DNA of 64,000 nt. Source: Streptomyces sp. NRRL WC-3618 (GTDB taxonomy: Bacteria > Actinomycetota > Actinomycetes > Streptomycetales > Streptomycetaceae). Each line of letters begins with the position of its first letter. Within the stretch, counting starts at the first letter, position 1. Under the pieces are notes generated by a model. That model saw only the letters and a list, made by a program, of their open reading frames with translations, had not been told where the DNA came from and ran no database searches. Below are positions 36,568 to 44,971 of this stretch, piece by piece. The stretch is taken from positions 1 to 64,000 of the forward strand of contig NZ_LGDW01000096.1 in NCBI RefSeq assembly GCF_001280005.1. The letters are read 5' to 3'. A program made the translations under genes and the position numbers.

Positions 36568-38052
36568 TCAGGACGGCACGGCCGGACACCTGGTGCCGCG
36601 TGGTGGCACCGTCAGCGTGGTCAGGTAGCCGTCGACGGCCTGTTCCATGCAGGGGCCGTTGGTGACACTGCCGTGGCCATGGCCCTCGTAGGTCAGGAGC
36701 ACGCCGCTGCGGCCCAGTTGCCGGGCCACCGAGACCGCCCAGGGGTAGCCGGTGGCGGGATCGTGGAGGGCGTTGGACACCAGGATCGGCGGCGCGCCGC
36801 GGGCCGCCAGGTGGTGCTGTGGGTTGGTGGTCGGCGCGCCCAGACACGCCGCTGTCATCTGGAGCGGCAGCAGTGCGGGCAGGTCGGGTGCGGTCCTGCT
36901 CATCATTCGGACAAGTGAGGTGTATTCCTGGTAGTCGTGCACCGGCAGACGCCAGTCCGCGCAGAAGACGGGGGCCGTGGACGGAAGCGGCGACACCGAG
37001 GTGGGCGAGGCGGTGAGCGGGCTGCTCGACGCCATCCCGGCGATGTCCTTCGCCAGGCCCGCGTAGTCGACGACGTAGAACTTTCTGAAGGCGACTCTGT
37101 TGACAAGATCCGGTGAAGAGAGAGGGGTTCGCGGCTTGGCGGGGTTCTCCAGCTCGCCGCGGTGCGCCCGGGCCAGCAGCCCCTGCCAGACCGTACGGAC
37201 GTCACGGCCGTGCAATGCGCAGGCCGAGTTGTCGGCGCACCATTTCACGAACTCGGCGAAGGAGTCCTGTGCCGAGGCTGCCGTGGACCGCAGGAACTCA
37301 CGGGTGGTGGAGACGCTGTGGTCCATCACGCTCTCCAGCACCATCGCCCGCACCCGGTGCGGATAGGTCTCCGCGTACTGCGCGCCGAGCAGTGTGCCGT
37401 ACGAGCTGCCGTGGAAGGTCAGTTCGGCCTCGCCGAGGGCGGCCCGCAGGGCATCCAGGTCCTTGACCGTCTGGGCGGTGTCAAGGTGGTCGAACACCGG
37501 GCCGGTGCGTGCCCGGCAGTCGGCGCGCAGCCGCTTGTTGTAGGCCAGGGTGGCGTCGAAGTCCGCCTGGCTCGTCAGCTCGGGTGACGGCCGCTGGGCG
37601 AGCAGGTCACTGGAACAGGTCACCGGATTGCTGCGGCCCACGCCGCGCGGGTCGAAGCTGACGATGTCGAAATCGCGGCGAATCTCGGGACTGAACCGGC
37701 TGATGCCGCCGACCACCCGCTCCACTCCCGAGTCGCCGGGACCTCCAGGGCCGAACACCATCGAGCCGACGCGCGCCCCGGGTTCGGTGGCCTGACGGCG
37801 GGCCACGGCCAGACCGAACGTCGGTCCGCCCGGGTGGGCCCAGTCGATCGGCACCGTGAGGGTGGCGCACTCAGCGCCCGGGGTGTCCGGGGCGTCGCAC
37901 GGCGCCCATTGGAGGGCTCCGGCGGTCACCGGCGCCGCGTTCGCGAGGGGTGCGGCGGCGAACCCGGTGACGGCGGCGATCGCGGTCACCGCGGCCATGG
38001 CCGTGCTCCGTACGGCGACGCGGCGTAACGCGAACCTGCCTTGTAACAGCAT
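36568..38052 (-). CDS. secreted alpha/beta-hydrolase, tripeptidyl aminopeptidase type
   Basis: A 494-aa exported peptidase of the Streptomyces Tap/Slp type. The signal peptide covers residues 1-40 (AAVTAIAAVTGFAAAPLANA). It has GPGGPGDSGVE (oxyanion region), the nucleophile Ser217 in TFHGSSYGTLLG, a catalytic Asp near 434 (NALHDPATGYPWA) and a His near 462 (YEGHGHGSVT). Cys pairs suit secretion. These enzymes remove N-terminal tripeptides from exported proteins. GGAGG lies 6 bases before the ATG. Divergent from the decayed glycosidase. Confidence 0.88.
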   Translation of the reverse strand: MLLQGRFALRRVAVRSTAMAAVTAIAAVTGFAAAPLANAAPVTAGALQWAPCDAPDTPGAECATLTVPIDWAHPGGPTFGLAVARRQATEPGARVGSMVFGPGGPGDSGVERVVGGISRFSPEIRRDFDIVSFDPRGVGRSNPVTCSSDLLAQRPSPELTSQADFDATLAYNKRLRADCRARTGPVFDHLDTAQTVKDLDALRAALGEAELTFHGSSYGTLLGAQYAETYPHRVRAMVLESVMDHSVSTTREFLRSTAASAQDSFAEFVKWCADNSACALHGRDVRTVWQGLLARAHRGELENPAKPRTPLSSPDLVNRVAFRKFYVVDYAGLAKDIAGMASSSPLTASPTSVSPLPSTAPVFCADWRLPVHDYQEYTSLVRMMSRTAPDLPALLPLQMTAACLGAPTTNPQHHLAARGAPPILVSNALHDPATGYPWAVSVARQLGRSGVLLTYEGHGHGSVTNGPCMEQAVDGYLTTLTVPPRGTRCPAVPS

Positions 38053-38272
38053 GAATCATCCTCCGGACATGGCGTGGCGTGAGTGATCCGCACAAGAAAT
38101 GTGCCGACCCGGTCGGGGCTCCCTCGACCACGCTAGGCGCACTGGCGACCGCCCGGCCCCCTTGTCAGGGGCCGTTCCGGGGCGCGTCAGGGACGACTCA
38201 GGGGCGACTCGGGGCGAACCAGGCCCCGCGCCACGGCCCGTCCGCCCCCAGCTCCACAGATTGAGGTCTGTC

Positions 38273-40431
38273 ATGCATGCGTCCGAGCTGAGTCGGCGTT
38301 CCGTTCTCGCCGGAACCGCGGCCACCGCTGCGCTCGTCGGCCTCCCGTCCCTCCATGCCCAGGCCGCGGAAACCATGGTCGGGGCACCGGATTCGTCACC
38401 GGAGTGGTGTTCCATCCCGCTGTGCGAGGGCTCGCCTACGCCCGTACCGACATGGGCGGCGCCTACCGCTGGGACGACGGCGCGGCCCGCTGGATCCCGC
38501 TGCTGGACTGGCTCAGCCAGGACGACCAGAACCTCCTCGGCGTCGAGTCCCTGGCCATCGACCCCGCCAGCCCGGACCGCCTCTACCTCGCCCTCGGCAC
38601 CTACGCCCAGCCGTGGGCGGGCAACGGCGCGGTCCTGCGCTCCGACGACCGCGGGGCGACCTGGACCCGTACCGACCTCAAAGTGAAGCTCGGCTCCAAC
38701 GAGGACGGCCGGGGCACGGGTGAGCGCCTCCTCGTGGACCCGCGCGACAGTGACACCCTGTGGCTGGGCACCCGGCACGACGGCCTCCTCAAGTCGACGG
38801 ACCGGGGCGCCACTTGGAGCGCCGCGACGGGCTTCCCGCCTGCCCCCAGCGCCTCCGGCCAGGGCGTCACCCTTCTCGTCGCCGCCGAGCGCACCCTGTA
38901 CGCCGGCTGGGGTGACGGCGACGGCACCTCGGCCGCTGTCACCTTGTACAGCACCACCGACGGCACCACGTGGGTACCCGTCGCCGGGCAGCCGGCCGGA
39001 CCCGAGGCCAAGATGCCGATGCGGGCCGCGTACGACAGCCGGCGCCAGGGAGCTGTACGTGACGTACGCCAACGCCCCGGCCCCAACGGCCAGTCCAACG
39101 GCAGCGTGCGCAAACTGGCCACCACCACCGGTACGTGGACCGATGTCACCCGTGAAGCCCGGCGGCTCCGACGGCTTCGGATACGGCGGGGCCGCCGTCG
39201 ATCCCCAGCGCACCGGCACCGTCGTCGTCTCCACCAACAACCGCTGGTCGTCGGGCGACACCCTGTTCCGGACCACCGACGGAGGCCGGACCTGGACCTC
39301 TCTCAAGGACTCGGCGACCATCGACGCGTCGGAGTTCCCTTTCCTGAAGTGGGGCAAGGACGCGCCGACGTTCGGCTGGTGGATCCAGATGGTCGCCATC
39401 GACCCGTACGACTCCCAGCACATCGTCTACGGCACCGGCGCCACCCTCTACGGCACCCCGCGACCTGAAGAAGTGGGCCCCGCAGATCCGCGGCCTGGAG
39501 GAGACGTCGGTGCTCTTCCTGATCTCACCCCCGACCGGCCAGGCACACCTGCTCAGCGGCTCACGGGACATCGGCACGCTGTACCACGACCGTCTCACGG
39601 CGTCTCCGGCCGGCGGCCTGGCGACCAACCCGGTCTTCATCACCGCCGCGGGCCTCGCGCAGGCCGCGAACAAGCCGTCCTACGTGGTCCGTTCGGGTAA
39701 CGGTGACAACAGCAACGGTGCCTACTCCAACGACGGCGGGCAGACCTGGGCGCTGTTCGCCTCCCAGCCCGCCATCGCCAAGGAGGCGGCGGGGCCGATC
39801 GCCACCACCGCCGACGGTGGCGTGCTGGTGTGGTCCTTCGTGCGCGGGGACGGCTCGAAGCACCCGGCCCAGCGCTCCGGGAACAACGGCGCCACCTGGT
39901 CCGAGGTCTCCTCCTTTCCCATCGGCGCCACACCGGTGGCGGACCCGGCCGACTCCTCGGTCCTGTACGCGTTCGACACCGGCACGGGAGTGCTGTTCGC
40001 CAGCACCGACAAGGGGCTGACGTTCACAGCCCGGGCCACCGGACTCCCCTCCGGTGACCCCGGGTTCCAGTTGGTCGCCGCGCCGGGACGCTCCGGCGAT
40101 CTGTGGCTCAGCGCCAAGAGCAACGGGCTGTACCGGTCCACCAACGGCGGCTGGTCCTTCATGAGGGTCGCGAGCTGCGAGGCCTCGTACACGCTCGGGT
40201 TCGGCGCGGCTGCCAACGACGCCTCCTACCTCTCGGTCTACCAGGTCGCCACGGTGCGGGGCGTCACCGGCGTCTACCGCTCCGACGACGCCGCGACGAC
40301 CTGGCGACGCATCAACGACCACCAGCACTAGTGGGGTTGGATCGGTCAGGCCATCACCGGGGACCCCCGCATTCCCGGCATGGTGTACCTGGCCACCAAC
40401 GGCCGGGCATCCAGTTCGGGCAGTCCGCCTG
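38273..40431 (+). pseudogene. GH74-like xyloglucanase/BNR-repeat glycoside hydrolase, multiply frameshifted
   Basis: A Tat signal (LSRRSVLAGTAATAALVGLP) starts at ATG 38273. Then, in changing frames, come VFHPAVRGLAYARTDMGGAY, GTGERLLVDPRDSDTLWLGT, GGAAVDPQRTGTVVVSTNN, WGKDAPTFGWWIQMVAIDP, GATWSEVSSFPIGATP and GFGAAANDASYLSVYQVAT. This is the two-propeller fold of GH74 enzymes. Frame changes occur near 38385, 39045, 39080, 39150 and 39460. A TAG stop at 40329 precedes the conserved end (WGWIGQAITGDPRIPGMVYL), and a last shift near 40407 restores GIQFGQSA. At least six lesions make it non-functional unless several are sequence errors. Confidence 0.8.
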
Positions 40432-40468
40432 ACACTCCCGTACGAGGCCGAGTGTGCGATCGGGAGCT

Positions 40469-40505
40469 CCGGCTGTATGGCATGTGATCCATGCCATACA
40501 GCCGG
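40469..40505. terminator. 15-bp perfect hairpin terminator
   Basis: CCGGCTGTATGGCAT (40469-40483) and ATGCCATACAGCCGG (40491-40505) pair perfectly around GTGATCC, about 37 bases after the GH74 pseudogene. The stem remains intact while the gene upstream has decayed. Confidence 0.7.
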
Positions 40506-40662
40506 GGTGCATAGCGGGGGGCGGGCCAGTGTCTTAGTGAAGGGTGCAGGGGGTTCGCGGTCGTGCGGCGGCGCGTGGTGGTCGATCGATCGATGGGTCA
40601 ACCGCCCCTCGTCATGGGGGACTGGGGAAAGGCCGGTGAGTCCGGCAGGGGGGCAAGGGGCC

Positions 40663-41175
40663 ATGCCGATGGGGCAGTTGCGGGCCGGCGAGTTCGACCG
40701 CTTCGTGGCGGCCCGGTGGTCGGTGTTGCTTCACCTGGCGCGGCTGCTGACGGGTGGTGACCGGCACCGAGCCGAGGATCTGCTGCAAGAGGCGCTGGTC
40801 AAGCTCTGGTTCGCCTGGCCGAAGGTGGGCGAGCAGGCGCCCGAGGCATACGTGCGCAAGGTCCTGGCCCGTGCCGCGGCCCGCTCGGCACGGCGTCGCT
40901 GGTGGGGCGAGTACCCCGTGGAGCAGCTGCCCGATCCGCCCGAAGCGGCGGACGCGACCGCCGCCGTGGACGAACGGACCCGGCTGGAGGCGATGTTGGC
41001 GTTGCTGCCGGCGCGGCAGCGCACCGCGGTCGTGCTGCGTTACTACCAGGATCTGCCCGAGCGGCAGGTCGCCGAGGTGTTGGGGTGTCCGGTGGGCACC
41101 GCCCGTTCTCTGACGGCGCGCGGGGTCGCGCGTCTGCGGCTGCTTCTGTCCGACGCGGTCGAACCGGTGGAGTGA
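40663..41175 (+). CDS. SigE-family RNA polymerase sigma factor
   Basis: A 170-aa ECF-type sigma factor. Region 2 (ARWSVLLHLARLLTGGDRHR, AEDLLQEALVKLWFAW) binds the core enzyme and the -10 element. A linker includes RWWGEYPVEQLPDPPE. Region 4 HTH is LPARQRTAVVLRYYQDLPER, then QVAEVLGCPVGTARS. ATG 40663 is used; ATG 40669 is equally possible, with AAGGGG at the right distance. It begins a tight operon with a one-TM protein (10-base gap) and protein mannosyltransferase, so it probably controls cell-envelope glycosylation and itself. Confidence 0.9.
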   Translation: MPMGQLRAGEFDRFVAARWSVLLHLARLLTGGDRHRAEDLLQEALVKLWFAWPKVGEQAPEAYVRKVLARAAARSARRRWWGEYPVEQLPDPPEAADATAAVDERTRLEAMLALLPARQRTAVVLRYYQDLPERQVAEVLGCPVGTARSLTARGVARLRLLLSDAVEPVE

Positions 41176-41185
41176 AGAAGGAGCG

Positions 41186-41560
41186 ATGGATCACTTCGAG
41201 CAGGACCTGGCCCGGATGATGCGTGACAGCCGGCAGGACACGCCGTACGAAGACCGGCACCGACACCGTCTGCGAACTGCCGTGCGTGCCCGGCAGCGGT
41301 CCCGGACGGCGTGGCTGGCCACCGGTTCCGCGCTGGCCGTCGCCGGGCTCGGAGTCGGGCTGATGGTCCTGGCGAGCTCTGTCGCTCAAGGTGGTACGGC
41401 GCCCCGGCCCCGCCCCGTCACCTCCGCCGAGTCGGTCACGGGGCCGCCGGTGGTGCGCCCGGCGTCGACCGCCGGGGAGGGTGCCGAGCCGGACTTCACG
41501 CCCACCACTTTGCCGCCGGTGCCGTATCGCCCCACCACGAACGGAAAGCCCAGCACGTGA
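41186..41560 (+). CDS. single-TM protein encoded with the sigma factor (possible anti-sigma)
   Basis: A 124-aa protein. A short cytoplasmic N-terminal helix pair (residues 1-39, ARMMRDSRQDTPYEDRHRHR) is followed by one membrane helix (about 40-64, WLATGSALAVAGLGVGLMVL). A Pro/Thr-rich extracytoplasmic tail follows. The layout is that of membrane anti-sigma proteins, but the zinc HxxxCxxC motif is absent. The Thr/Pro-rich tail (TPTTLPPVPYRPTT) is a plausible O-mannosylation substrate of the next gene's product. GAAGGAG precedes the ATG; the stop overlaps the next start (GTGA). Confidence 0.8.
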   Translation: MDHFEQDLARMMRDSRQDTPYEDRHRHRLRTAVRARQRSRTAWLATGSALAVAGLGVGLMVLASSVAQGGTAPRPRPVTSAESVTGPPVVRPASTAGEGAEPDFTPTTLPPVPYRPTTNGKPST

Positions 41561-43269
41561 TCCTCGAGAACACGCCCGCGTCCGTCCCCGACGCGGGGAA
41601 CGCGGTGGATCGTCCGCCGATCCCCTGGCAGCGGCGGCTGCGCGGTTTCGGGTACGTCGGGCACGCGCACCCGTCCGTGTACGACCGCCTGGTCGCGCCC
41701 TTTCCCGCAACCCGGTCCCGTCTTTGGAACGCGCTCGGGCTGTCCCCGTCGGCGGCGCGCTGGTCGGGATGGGGCGGGCCGCTCCTGGTGGCGTTGCTCG
41801 CCGGGCTGCCGCGCTTCTGGCGTCTGGGCGGTCCGCACGCGGTGGTGTTCGACGAGACGTACTACGCCAAGGACGGCTGGTCGTTGCTGCGGCTCGGTTA
41901 CGAGGGCACCTGGCCGGACCGCACGATCGCCGACCCGCAGATCCTGGCCGATCCGCAGGTGATCTCGCTCTCCGACACCGGCGCCTTCGTCGCGCATCCG
42001 CCCATGGGCAAGTGGGTGATAGCCGTCGGGGAGTGGATGTTCGGTCTCACGCCTTTCGGCTGGCGCTTCATGACGGCGGTCCTCGGCACCCTGTCGGTGC
42101 TGATGCTGTGCCGGGTGGGGCGTCGTCTGTTCCGTTCGTCGCTGCTGGGCTGCCTCGCCGGGGCGCTGATGGCGGTGGACGGCCTGCACTACGTGATGAG
42201 CCGCACCGCTCTGCTCGACCTCGTCGTCATGTTCTTCGTACTGGCGGCGTTCGCGAGCCTGCTCGTCGACCGCGACCAGGCGCGCGCCCGGCTCGCGGCG
42301 GCGCTGCCGGCCGACGAGGACGGCCGGGTACGCCCGGACGCGCACACCGGTGATCACGCCGGGACGGGAGTGCGGCCCTGGCGAGTGGCAGCGGGCGGCT
42401 TCCTGGGGCTGGCGGCGTCGACCAAGTGGAACGGTCTGTACTTCCTCGTCTTCTTCGTGGTCCTCACCGTGCTGTGGGATGTCGGCACGCGCCGGGTGGC
42501 GGGGGCTCGCCGCCCTTACCTCGCGGTACTGCGCAAGGACCTCGGCTGGTCGGTACTGTCCGTCGTTCCGGTCGCCGTCGTGACGTATCTGGCGACATGG
42601 ACCGGCTGGTTCCTGTCGAACGACGGCTACGGACGCCACTGGGCGGACGGCCGGGGCGGCGCCTGGTCGTGGATTCCGGCACCGTTGCGCAGCCTGTGGC
42701 ATTACGAGTCGGGGGTGTACCGGTTCAACATCGGTCTGCACATTCCGCACAAGTACCAGTCGAATCCATGGAGTTGGCCGGTTCAGGGCCGACCTGTGCT
42801 GTTCCACTACCAGTCACCGGAACCCGGCACCGACGGCTGCCACTCGACGACCGACTGCTCACAGTCGGTCCTCGCCCTGGGCACACCGCTGCTGTGGTGG
42901 GCGGCGTGCTGCGCGCTCGTGTATCTGCTGTACCGGTGGGCGCTGCGCCGCGACTGGCGTGCGGGCGCCGTCCTGTGCGCGGTGGGTGCCGGTTATCTGC
43001 CGTGGTTCCTGTACCAGGACCGCACGATCTTCTCGTTCTACGCGATCGTCTTCCTGCCGTACCTGTGCCTGGCCGTCACCATGATGCTGGGGGCTCTGCT
43101 GGGTCCGCCGGGCGCGGCTCACGGTCGCCGGGTGCGTGGTGCGGTGGCTGCCGGTGTGCTCGTCCTGCTCATCGCCTGGAACTTCATCTACTTCTTCCCG
43201 ATCTACTCCGGGCAGACGATCCCGTACGCCGACTGGCACACCAGGATGTGGCTCGACAGCTGGATCTGA
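41557..43269 (+). CDS. pmt: protein O-mannosyltransferase (PMT family)
   Basis: A 570-aa polytopic membrane GT39 enzyme that transfers mannose from polyprenyl-phosphate-mannose to Ser/Thr of exported proteins. The first extracytoplasmic loop carries the catalytic Asp-Glu (HAVVFDETYYAKDGW). Later motifs are AHPPMGKWVIAVGEWMFG, DGLHYVMSRTALLDL, LGLAASTKWNGLYFL and YKYQSNPW-like HKYQSNPWSWPVQGRPVLF, all typical of actinobacterial Pmt. About ten TM helices are visible. GTG 41557 overlaps the preceding stop, so translation is coupled to the one-TM protein. Usual actinobacterial length is 520-600 aa. Confidence 0.93.
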   Translation: MILENTPASVPDAGNAVDRPPIPWQRRLRGFGYVGHAHPSVYDRLVAPFPATRSRLWNALGLSPSAARWSGWGGPLLVALLAGLPRFWRLGGPHAVVFDETYYAKDGWSLLRLGYEGTWPDRTIADPQILADPQVISLSDTGAFVAHPPMGKWVIAVGEWMFGLTPFGWRFMTAVLGTLSVLMLCRVGRRLFRSSLLGCLAGALMAVDGLHYVMSRTALLDLVVMFFVLAAFASLLVDRDQARARLAAALPADEDGRVRPDAHTGDHAGTGVRPWRVAAGGFLGLAASTKWNGLYFLVFFVVLTVLWDVGTRRVAGARRPYLAVLRKDLGWSVLSVVPVAVVTYLATWTGWFLSNDGYGRHWADGRGGAWSWIPAPLRSLWHYESGVYRFNIGLHIPHKYQSNPWSWPVQGRPVLFHYQSPEPGTDGCHSTTDCSQSVLALGTPLLWWAACCALVYLLYRWALRRDWRAGAVLCAVGAGYLPWFLYQDRTIFSFYAIVFLPYLCLAVTMMLGALLGPPGAAHGRRVRGAVAAGVLVLLIAWNFIYFFPIYSGQTIPYADWHTRMWLDSWI

Positions 43270-43310
43270 GCCCTGCGCGCCGGGTACGTACGGATTTACT
43301 CCGCAAGCCT

Positions 43311-43346
43311 CTGAGGCTCCGACGGGTGCGCCCGTCGGAGCCTCAG
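43311..43346. terminator. 16-bp perfect bidirectional terminator
   Basis: CTGAGGCTCCGACGGG (43311-43326), loop TGCG, CCCGTCGGAGCCTCAG (43331-43346). It lies between the convergent pmt operon and the flavocytochrome gene, whose stop is 5 bases further on. Confidence 0.85.
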
Positions 43347-43351
43347 TGCCG

Positions 43352-44689
43352 TCAGGCCAGGCCGAACCGCTCGGCGTGCACCTGCAAGGGGGGAACCTGC
43401 AGACCGCGCAGGGAGGTGAGTACGGCCGAGGTCATCGCGGGCGGGCCGCAGACGTACACGTCGCGTTCCATGATGTCGGGAACCAGGGCGCGGAGGTTCT
43501 CCGGCTCGAACGGCGGGCTTCCCTCGCCCGTGCGGCCGGTGAGCAGGTGCAGTTGCCCGCCGAGGCCCGTGACCAGATTTCGTACCTCGTCGAGCAGCAC
43601 GGCGTCGGCCTCGCTGCGCACCCGGTAGAGGACGACGACGTCACCGGCCGGTTCCTCCTCCAGCAGGGCCCGAACCGGCGTGATCCCCACACCTCCGGCG
43701 ATCAGCAGGGTGCCGGGCCGGGTGCGGTGCAGTGAGGTGAACGCCCCGTACGGTCCTTCGACGAACGCGCGGGTACCGACCGGGAGATGCCGCAGCCCGG
43801 CGCTGGCGCTGCCGGCCGCCTTGGCCGTCAGGCGCAGCGTGCGGCCGTCGGGCGCCGCCGACAGCGAGAAGGGGTTGGCCAGCCACCAGTGGTTGTGCCC
43901 GGGGAACCGCCAGATGCAGAACTGGCCCGCCATGGCCGGCAGCTTGTCGAGGTGACGGCCGGTGACGTACACCGACACCACGTCGTCCGACTCCGCCACC
44001 ACGTTCACGACCTCGAACCGGTGATAGGCGTTGCGCCGCAGGGGCATCACGATCCGTCCCGTGATCAGGGCGCCGAACGCGAACAGCCACAGGGCCCACC
44101 AGTAGGTCTTCGCGAAGGCGGAGGAGGTGAACGTCGTGGTCTCCTGCAACTGGTGGACGAACGCCAGGCCCAACGCGATGTACAGCAGCAGGTGTACGCC
44201 GTGCCACGTCTCGTACCGCAGCCGCTGCCGTACCTGTCGGGCGGAGACCGCGCCGATCGCGACGACGATCGCGGCGGCCCCCATCCCGAGCAGGGAGGCG
44301 GGTACGCCGGCGAGCGAGAAGAACGTCTTCGTCATCGACGTGTTGGAGAGCTGCGCGTAGCCCAGCACCACCAGCACGGCGTGGGTGAGGATGGTCCACA
44401 GCAGGGTGAAGCCGACCCAGCGGTGCCACACCGTCAGCCGGTCCATGCCGATACGGCGGTCGAGCCACGGCAGCCGGGCCACCAGCAGCAGTTGGAACAG
44501 CATCAGCACCGAGGCGTGCAGCCCGAAGAACTTGGCGACGGTGAGCACCCCGTTCTTGCCGGTCCCGGCGGTGAGGAACAAGGCCTCGACGATCACCAGA
44601 TTGACGATGACAAACGTCCACAGCGCCCATCGCGCCGCGACCACCGGAGGTATGGTGCCTTGCCGCACCTGTGTAGTTGTCGCCTCCAC
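43352..44689 (-). CDS. ferric-reductase-like membrane flavocytochrome
   Basis: A 445-aa protein. The N-terminal about 210 residues form six TM helices of a ferric reductase/NADPH-oxidase heme domain, with paired His (VWHRWVGF, TILTHAVLVVLGY, YETWHGVHLLLY, LAFVHQLQ). Then comes an FAD-binding domain (FCIWRFPGHNHWWLANPFSL) and an NAD(P)H domain (GTLLIAGGVGITPVRALLEE; VYVCGPPAMTSAV). It moves electrons across the membrane to iron or another acceptor. It stands alone, convergent with pmt; an 'SLSA' variant replaces the usual RxYS/T FAD motif. Confidence 0.88.
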   Translation of the reverse strand: MEATTTQVRQGTIPPVVAARWALWTFVIVNLVIVEALFLTAGTGKNGVLTVAKFFGLHASVLMLFQLLLVARLPWLDRRIGMDRLTVWHRWVGFTLLWTILTHAVLVVLGYAQLSNTSMTKTFFSLAGVPASLLGMGAAAIVVAIGAVSARQVRQRLRYETWHGVHLLLYIALGLAFVHQLQETTTFTSSAFAKTYWWALWLFAFGALITGRIVMPLRRNAYHRFEVVNVVAESDDVVSVYVTGRHLDKLPAMAGQFCIWRFPGHNHWWLANPFSLSAAPDGRTLRLTAKAAGSASAGLRHLPVGTRAFVEGPYGAFTSLHRTRPGTLLIAGGVGITPVRALLEEEPAGDVVVLYRVRSEADAVLLDEVRNLVTGLGGQLHLLTGRTGEGSPPFEPENLRALVPDIMERDVYVCGPPAMTSAVLTSLRGLQVPPLQVHAERFGLA

Positions 44690-44888
44690 CGCTTCCCCTT
44701 ATTTGTTCATGTGGCGCATGCGCGCCCGACGCAGCGAGGTCGTGAGGCCCCGAGCGTCCTGATCCGATACGGCCCCTGAGCGGGGCAAGAATACGGAACT
44801 TGGCGAGAAGTAGGCCCTACTTGGCCTCAACTGTTCTTGTTCCGAGATCGGCACGCCGGCCGAGCTGACCACGCGTGCCTCGTGGGGT

Positions 44889-44966
44889 GCCCTGCGACCG
44901 TCGCAGGGCGCCCCCTTGTTTCCTCTCCATCACCCTCGTGACGCGCCGAAGGCGTCGCCGCGAGGG
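44889..44966. terminator. two hairpins downstream of the Tat amidohydrolase
   Basis: GCCCTGCGA-CCG-TCGCAGGGC (44889-44909) is a perfect 9-bp hairpin. At about 44934-44966 an imperfect longer hairpin (ACCCTCG ... CGAGGGT outer arms) lies just after the amidohydrolase stop on the minus strand. Probably its terminator. Confidence 0.5.
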
Positions 44967-44971
44967 TTGGT

